Shown here: piece by piece, positions 60,027 through 64,000 of the stretch
How positions within the stretch are numbered: the first letter of the stretch is position 1
Layout: the number at the start of each line of letters is the position of its first letter
DNA from: Rikenellaceae bacterium
Lineage (GTDB): Bacteria; Bacteroidota; Bacteroidia; Bacteroidales; Rikenellaceae
Length of the DNA: 64,000 bases
Direction of reading: 5' to 3'
NCBI GenBank assembly: GCA_015059945.1
Contig: SUZJ01000001.1
Span: 355,430 to 419,429, forward strand
Program-made: the position numbers and the translations under genes
The notes under the pieces: model-generated
Databases searched by the model: none
The model's input: only the letters and a program-made list of their open reading frames with translations
Told to the model about the DNA's origin: nothing

Positions 60027-60974
60027 ATGGCAAAGTACGAAGATAATTACGACGAGAAATACGATGACGAGCTCGATTATGAAGGCGGCGAGCAGCAGCC
60101 CGATTTGGACAAAAAATTGAAAGGTTACAGGATTATAATCATAGCCTTGGTGGCTGTGTTGGGCCTGCTCACCTTCCAGCACTTCCGCGTTACGAGCCAA
60201 ATCCGCGAGGACTTCCGCATCGAGCGCGACACGCTCAACAACCAGATTAACGGCCTGATTACCGAGATTGACCAGATTAACCTGCGCAACGACTCGGTGA
60301 GCAACGAGCTGAGGCTCAACATAGCAACCGAGCGCCACAAAGCCGACTCGCTGATGAGCCGACTCAAAAAAGAGCGCAATATGAACCGCGAAAAACTGCG
60401 CGCCTACGAGAAAGAGCTCGGCACCCTGCGTACCATTATGAAGCGCTATCTGGGCCAGATTGACTCGCTCAACAACCTGAACAAAAAACTGGTGGCCGAG
60501 AATGTGGGCTATCGCAAGAAGGTGGCCGACGAGAAGTCGCGTGCCGATATTGCCGAGGAGCGCGCAGCCGAGCTGTCGAACAAAATCAAGCTTGGCGCTA
60601 TCGTCAAGGCCCGCAACGTGCAGATTGCTGCCTACAACACTGGCGGTACCAACGTAACCCGCGCCAGCCGTGCCTCGCAGTTCAAGACCGACCTGACACT
60701 CACCGCCAACGAACTCACTCTGGCCGGTACACGTAACGTCTATGTGCGCATAAAAGGTCCCGATGGTGCAGTGCTCTCGGGTGGCGCCGACTGCTACTTC
60801 GAGTTCGAGGGCGATATGATTAGCTACTCGGCACAGCGCGAGATTGACTACGACGGCCAAGACCTCGACGTGAGCATCTACTTCAAGTACGATAGCCTCA
60901 CCCCTGGTGTCTACTCGGCAGAGATTTATATGGACGGCTACCAGATTGGCTCGGCAGAGGTGTCGCTCCGATAG
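60027..60974 (+). CDS. Membrane-anchored coiled-coil protein of unknown function
   Basis: A 315-residue protein with an acidic N-terminal tail, one membrane segment at about 35-50 (IIIIALVAVLGLLTF), a long coiled coil at about 55-190 rich in Glu, Arg, Leu and Asn, and a small C-terminal beta-rich domain (about 195-315) without a recognised motif. It is topologically a type II inner membrane protein with the coiled coil and C-terminal domain outside. It lies between FKBP and lspA. I do not recognise the family. Confidence 0.85.
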   Translation: MAKYEDNYDEKYDDELDYEGGEQQPDLDKKLKGYRIIIIALVAVLGLLTFQHFRVTSQIREDFRIERDTLNNQINGLITEIDQINLRNDSVSNELRLNIATERHKADSLMSRLKKERNMNREKLRAYEKELGTLRTIMKRYLGQIDSLNNLNKKLVAENVGYRKKVADEKSRADIAEERAAELSNKIKLGAIVKARNVQIAAYNTGGTNVTRASRASQFKTDLTLTANELTLAGTRNVYVRIKGPDGAVLSGGADCYFEFEGDMISYSAQREIDYDGQDLDVSIYFKYDSLTPGVYSAEIYMDGYQIGSAEVSLR

Positions 60975-61005
60975 GGTAACAATAGTGTAGCGAGATAGAG
61001 AGAGT

Positions 61006-61614
61006 ATGAATAAAGAGAAAAAACAGATAAAAAGCTGGGTTATTTGGGCCATAGTTGTGGGCTTGGTGGTGCTCGACCAGGTGGTCAAAATCTCGGTCAA
61101 GACCACTATGACCTTGGGCGAGAGCCACAATGTGTTGGGCAACTGGTTCCGCTGGTGCTTTGTCGAGAACGAGGGCGCAGCCTTTGGTATGTCGCTCGGT
61201 GGCGACTATGGCAAACTGGCTTTGAGCCTCTTCCGCATCGTGGCCATTGGCGCTCTGGTGTGGTTTGTCCACTACCTACGCAAGCAGAAGGCCCCCACAG
61301 GCGTTGTTGTGGGCTTTGCGCTCATCTTGGCAGGTGCGCTGGGCAATATGATAGATAGCGCCTTCTATGGTATGATATTCTCGGAGTCTACCTTTGCGAG
61401 TGTGGCAACCTTCCTGCCCGAGGGTGGGGGATATGCCCCATTTTTGCACGGCAAGGTGGTAGATATGCTCTACTTCCCGCTGTTCCACTGGCCCGAGTGG
61501 ATGCCCCTGATTGGTGGCGACCTGTTCTTCTCGCCCGTCTTTAACTTTGCCGACAGCTATATCACAATAGCAGTATTTTATTTGCTTATCTTTCACTGGC
61601 GCTACTTCAAGTAA
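61006..61614 (+). CDS. lspA: Lipoprotein signal peptidase
   Basis: A 202-residue aspartic membrane protease that cleaves prolipoproteins at the lipobox, fitting the many lipoproteins in this window. It has about four membrane segments. Catalytic aspartates are Asp117 in GNMID and Asp183 in FNFADSYI. The VENEGAAFG loop near 47 is also typical. The loop between the two Asp regions is longer than in E. coli LspA, as common in Bacteroidetes. Confidence 0.96.
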   Translation: MNKEKKQIKSWVIWAIVVGLVVLDQVVKISVKTTMTLGESHNVLGNWFRWCFVENEGAAFGMSLGGDYGKLALSLFRIVAIGALVWFVHYLRKQKAPTGVVVGFALILAGALGNMIDSAFYGMIFSESTFASVATFLPEGGGYAPFLHGKVVDMLYFPLFHWPEWMPLIGGDLFFSPVFNFADSYITIAVFYLLIFHWRYFK

Positions 61615-61774
61615 AAAACGCAAATAGTGGGTGCTTTTTGCACCGCACTTCGATAGGCGAGTTCCTCACATAGGTCTACTATGCTGCGGACTCGCCTTCT
61701 CGTTTGGTACAAAAATCCCTCCGCTATTTGAGTTTTTACCTCTTGGGTAGGTTGGCTGCGGACTCGCGCACAAT

Positions 61775-61820
61775 CCCCCTCTAAGTTAGAGGGGGTGTCG
61801 CGTAGCGACGGGGGCGTGTG
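61775..61820 (+). repeat. Palindromic element, copy H
   Basis: CCCCCTCT/AGAGGGGG around AAGTT, GTCGC-GTA-GCGAC, tail GGGGGCGTGTG. Identical to copy E except for hairpin 2. Confidence 0.8.
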
Positions 61821-61926
61821 TTAATTTTCAAATTTCAACTTTCAATTTTCAATTCAAAAGAGGCGCTCCGCCTCCTTGTGCGCCTTGAACTCGCCTAATT
61901 ACGTCTAACGTCTAACGTCAAGCGTC
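61821..61926. repeat. Mini-repeat tracts (TTTTCAA and GTCTAACG)
   Basis: TTTTCAA-type units at 61821-61855 and GTCTAACG units at 61901-61926, directly downstream of element H. Confidence 0.65.
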
Positions 61927-62016
61927 GCAAATGCGAGTAAGCGAGGGCAGAGGCTGCTTGCAGACTATGCCGAGCAGGAGCATTTTAGAGCAAGCGTCAG
62001 CTTGGTCAAACGTCTG

Positions 62017-62057
62017 ACAGACCCCTCCGCCCCGTTGGGGTACCTCCCCCTAACTTA
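62017..62057 (-). repeat. Palindromic element, copy I, truncated
   Basis: Minus strand: the AGGGGGAG arm, CCCC-AAC-GGGG and GGAGGGGTCTGT tail are present, but the 5' arm of hairpin 1 is missing and replaced by AT-rich sequence. Confidence 0.65.
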
Positions 62058-62241
62058 ATGTGATTTTGCAAGTTTGGTATAATGTAAATTATTGCTCGTC
62101 AATATCATCCCAAGCGTAATTATTCGCTAAAATCACGTTAAATTCACATAGTCCTTTCAGTTGTTTGCTATTCCAATCGAAATCTTATACCTTTACACAC
62201 ATAAACGGAATTTATCGAATACAAAGAACTGTTTTATTCCA

Positions 62242-62538
62242 ATGAGAATCAGAATCACAGCCATAAGGAAGGCTTCGTATCCAGATTTAATGGCGAAATA
62301 TGAGAACCCTATCCAACACACATGTGATGTGCAGGAGGGGCAGGAGTGGATTTCGGTTGACGGCCAGTGTCCGGAAGGGATGTGTCCTTCGGCGTGGGGC
62401 TCTATGAGGGAATTTGTTGAGGCGCTGGCCCGTGGTGAGGGGAACTTCTATGACGGATGGATGAAGAATCCCCAGAGCGCTATGATTAGCTGTAACGACG
62501 GTTTTAGGCCGGTGAGTTTCTACATAGAAGTGATATGA
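62242..62538 (+). CDS. TIGR04076-like small protein
   Basis: A 98-residue protein; the ATG at 62242 (MRIRITAIRKASY) is chosen over an upstream TTG. It resembles the TIGR04076 family: a beta-strand start, a spaced Cys early (HTCDVQEGQEWISVDGQCP in parts), and PEGMCPSAWGSMREFVEALARGEGNF. The three Cys suggest redox or metal binding, but the family has no known function. It lies alone in a repeat-rich stretch. Confidence 0.75.
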   Translation: MRIRITAIRKASYPDLMAKYENPIQHTCDVQEGQEWISVDGQCPEGMCPSAWGSMREFVEALARGEGNFYDGWMKNPQSAMISCNDGFRPVSFYIEVI

Positions 62539-62569
62539 GGTGTTTGCCTTCGTATTTTATGAACTGTGG

Positions 62570-62658
62570 ATATTGATTTTCCTTCGGCGGCAGTTTTGTG
62601 GGCCGTGGAGGAATGATTGTGCCACCACTCCGAGGATTATTGGGGTGTGCTTTTTTTT
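62570..62658 (+). repeat. Duplicated 78-bp segment, copy 1, with terminator
   Basis: Nearly identical to 63577-63654 (offset 1007). It ends in stem CACTCC/GGGGTG (62626-62647, one G-T pair) and eight T, so it can act as the terminator of the small gene upstream. Confidence 0.8.
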
Positions 62659-62696
62659 CTCCCGCTGGTGGGAAAAATGAAAAAAAATCGCCAAAA

Positions 62697-62722
62697 ATTT
62701 TCAATTTTCAATTTTCAATTTT
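62697..62722. repeat. TTTTCAA mini-repeat before the 62.8 kb lipoprotein gene
   Basis: Four TTTTCAA units directly upstream of the -7 box of the lipoprotein gene, in the place of the -33 region. Confidence 0.65.
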
Positions 62723-62728
62723 TTCCCT

Positions 62729-62736
62729 TATATTTG
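62729..62736 (+). promoter_or_regulatory. Putative -7 box (TATATTTG)
   Basis: TATATTTG, 34 bases before the ATG at 62771. Confidence 0.5.
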
Positions 62737-62770
62737 TAAAAACCTATTTTTCACCTAAATACGATTTGTT

Positions 62771-63583
62771 ATGGTACGCTATTTAATTGTTGCGTTGATG
62801 GCAGCCCTGATGATTGGTTGCAACGCACCCGAGGCAGAGAAACCACAAGAGGAGAAACCCGTGCCCGAGATAGACCTGAGCGACTATGTCGAGGGCCAAT
62901 GGCGTGGAGTGGAGATACCGGAGGCCATATTCTCTTATGATATGAAAGCCATTGTCGATTCTATTGTTACCCACGAATACGTAAAGGTAGATGATGTAGC
63001 TTTTGTCGAGAAACTCACCCAGCAGACGCTATTTTGTATAGATCGTTACCAACTGCGAGAGTGGAATACCAATTGGAAGCAAGGACTGTCTTGGGAGTGT
63101 GTAATGATGTTGGATGGAGATGCACCAAACGTCTCTATTTTGCGATGTGATGGCGATGGAAAATTTGGCGTTAATCATAACTTCCCAGATTTTCCTGATG
63201 GGGACTGTTTGGCGGTTGAGGACTATATGCACAAGGAGTTCAATTGCAATGGTTGGTACACTACCCATGAGTGGAGTTATGATGCAGAAACCAATACCTT
63301 AAAAACTATTGTGGGACCAAATATATTTGAGGCTAAGGTTCTTGTCTTTGGTGGCGAGTATGCTATTCTTGAAGGTTTTGTGGGTACTATGCCGTGGATG
63401 TCCACCAATCAGAACGAATTTGAGTTGTATCTGTTTAAGTTTGTCGACGAGTCGCGCGACAGCTTTTATGAGGGTTATATGAGTGCGCAGGAGTATTGCG
63501 ACACTTGGGATGCCCACTGCAAAGAATTGGGTATTGAAAATGTTCTATTCACTATGTCGTTCTTTAATAGTTTTGCATATTGA
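62771..63583 (+). CDS. Lipoprotein of unknown function
   Basis: A 270-residue lipoprotein (MVRYLIVALMAALMIGC, lipobox MIGC) with an acidic/Pro linker. The mature part is rich in Trp, Cys and Asp (several Cys at about 99, 120, 136) and has no domain I recognise. The stop codon lies inside a duplicated 78-bp segment that carries its terminator. It may be a single beta-sandwich protein. Confidence 0.8.
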   Translation: MVRYLIVALMAALMIGCNAPEAEKPQEEKPVPEIDLSDYVEGQWRGVEIPEAIFSYDMKAIVDSIVTHEYVKVDDVAFVEKLTQQTLFCIDRYQLREWNTNWKQGLSWECVMMLDGDAPNVSILRCDGDGKFGVNHNFPDFPDGDCLAVEDYMHKEFNCNGWYTTHEWSYDAETNTLKTIVGPNIFEAKVLVFGGEYAILEGFVGTMPWMSTNQNEFELYLFKFVDESRDSFYEGYMSAQEYCDTWDAHCKELGIENVLFTMSFFNSFAY

Positions 63584-63664
63584 TTTGCCCTCGGCGGCAG
63601 TTTTGTGGGCCGTGGAGGAATGATAGTGCCACCACTCCGAGGATTATTGGGGTGGTGGTTTTTT
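63577..63664 (+). repeat. Duplicated 78-bp segment, copy 2, with terminator
   Basis: Contains the stop of the lipoprotein gene. Stem CCACCACTCC/GGGGTGGTGG (63629-63658, one G-T pair), 10-base loop and T run form a good terminator, stronger than in copy 1. Confidence 0.85.
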
Positions 63665-63730
63665 GTTGGGGTGTGTGAGGGCGAAAAGAGCGGAATGTGA
63701 GGAGAAAAAAGATTTTTTTGCTGCCTAAAT

Positions 63731-63760
63731 TTTGGAAATAGAAAATTATTCGTACATTTG
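63731..63760 (+). promoter_or_regulatory. Putative promoter of tRNA-Ser
   Basis: TTTG (63731-63734), 18-base spacer, TACATTTG (63753-63760), 52 bases before the tRNA. Confidence 0.55.
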
Positions 63761-63811
63761 CAGGCCGAAAAGGTTGGGTGTGACCTGACTTTTGAGGCAA
63801 TAACCCGATTT

Positions 63812-63896
63812 GGAGAGATGCCGGAGTGGTCGATCGGGGCGGTCTCGAAAACCGTTATACCTTCGGGTATCCAGGGTTCGAATCCCTGTCTCTCCG
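63812..63896 (+). tRNA. tRNA-Ser (anticodon CGA)
   Basis: An 85-base class II tRNA: acceptor GGAGAGA/TCTCTCC, anticodon loop CTCGAAA with CGA, a long variable arm and T loop GTTCGAATCC. G is the discriminator base and CCA is not encoded. It reads the TCG codon, which is the commonest serine codon in these genes. Confidence 0.97.
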
Positions 63897-63930
63897 CAAT
63901 AAACGCTGAAAATCAGCAAATTATAAAACA

Positions 63931-63978
63931 AACACCCAATTTTACACCCAAGAATGTAAAGTTGGGTGTTTTTATTTT
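63931..63978 (+). terminator. Terminator after tRNA-Ser
   Basis: Stem AACACCCAA-TTTTACA/TGTAAAG-TTGGGTGTT with one mismatch and an 8-base loop, followed by TTTATTTTATTT. Confidence 0.85.
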
Positions 63979-64000
63979 ATTTAAGACGAATCATATTCGC

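Larger units (their letters stand above)
61615..62241. other. Repeat-rich intergenic region after lspA
   Basis: No gene is seen. It holds palindromic element H (61775-61820), TTTTCAA units (61821-61855), GTCTAACG units (61901-61926), the truncated element I (62017-62057), and a pair of inverted sequences TTAAyGTGATTTT (62055-62067 and 62129-62141). Duplicated GCGGACTCGC occurs near 61678 and 61757. Confidence 0.7.

Noticed and set aside
63746..63931. 61-codon minus-strand frame over tRNA-Ser
   Set aside because: The GETGIRTLDT-type peptide is a known false product of reading a tRNA-Ser backwards.
63812..64000. Attachment site of an integrated element at tRNA-Ser
   Set aside because: No second copy of the tRNA end and no integrase are visible within the window; the evidence stops at the edge.

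Overview
The window is about 64 kb of a Bacteroidales chromosome. Supporting signs are many lipoprotein signals, a SusC/SusD pair, a hybrid two-component regulator, a GH89 and two GH127-type enzymes, Bacteroidetes -7 boxes (TAnnTTTG) upstream of many genes, and few clear Shine-Dalgarno sites. Serine is very often coded by TCG. An Alistipes/Rikenellaceae-like gut organism is plausible, but I cannot prove the genus from sequence alone.

Layout. 1-26 kb is mostly housekeeping: an edge-truncated lipoprotein, a two-gene M16 peptidase operon, nifJ, an S9 peptidase, apt, nagB, a thiamine salvage operon (thiM-thiE-tenA-thiL-thiD) under a TPP riboswitch with a promoter and terminator, a small AT-rich HExxH lipoprotein operon, an hsp20 gene with a sigma-54-type promoter, galM, a DUF4015-like lipoprotein, inorganic pyrophosphatase and a GH89 alpha-N-acetylglucosaminidase. 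26-54.5 kb is a polysaccharide utilization-like locus: a hybrid two-component regulator, four tandem paralogous lipoproteins of a family I do not recognise, two GH127-superfamily enzymes, SusC, SusD, a fasciclin-like lipoprotein and a DUF5007-like lipoprotein. A convergent pair of BACON/leucine-rich-repeat-like lipoproteins follows. 54.5-64 kb returns to housekeeping: free-methionine-sulfoxide reductase, WbqC-like protein, ispG, recG, FKBP, a coiled-coil membrane protein, lspA, two small genes and tRNA-Ser(CGA).

How it fits together. The GH127 enzymes carry the zinc/cysteine catalytic motifs, so the locus probably attacks beta-L-arabinofuranosides (for example plant hydroxyproline-linked arabinans or complex pectin side chains). 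The four paralogs share a ~370-400 residue domain with invariant ESR, YER and GHRxES motifs. They carry 0, 4, 4 and 1 SusE-like Ig modules at the N terminus. This array is the best candidate here for an undescribed system. A GATACAAT motif occurs in the same orientation upstream of the paralog array, the GH127 gene and the BACON/LRR gene, suggesting one regulon.

Intergenic space is rich in repeats: a three-copy 142-bp tandem repeat, a family of two-hairpin palindromic elements with compensatory stem changes, three simple mini-repeat families, and what look like C-terminal relics of lost genes.
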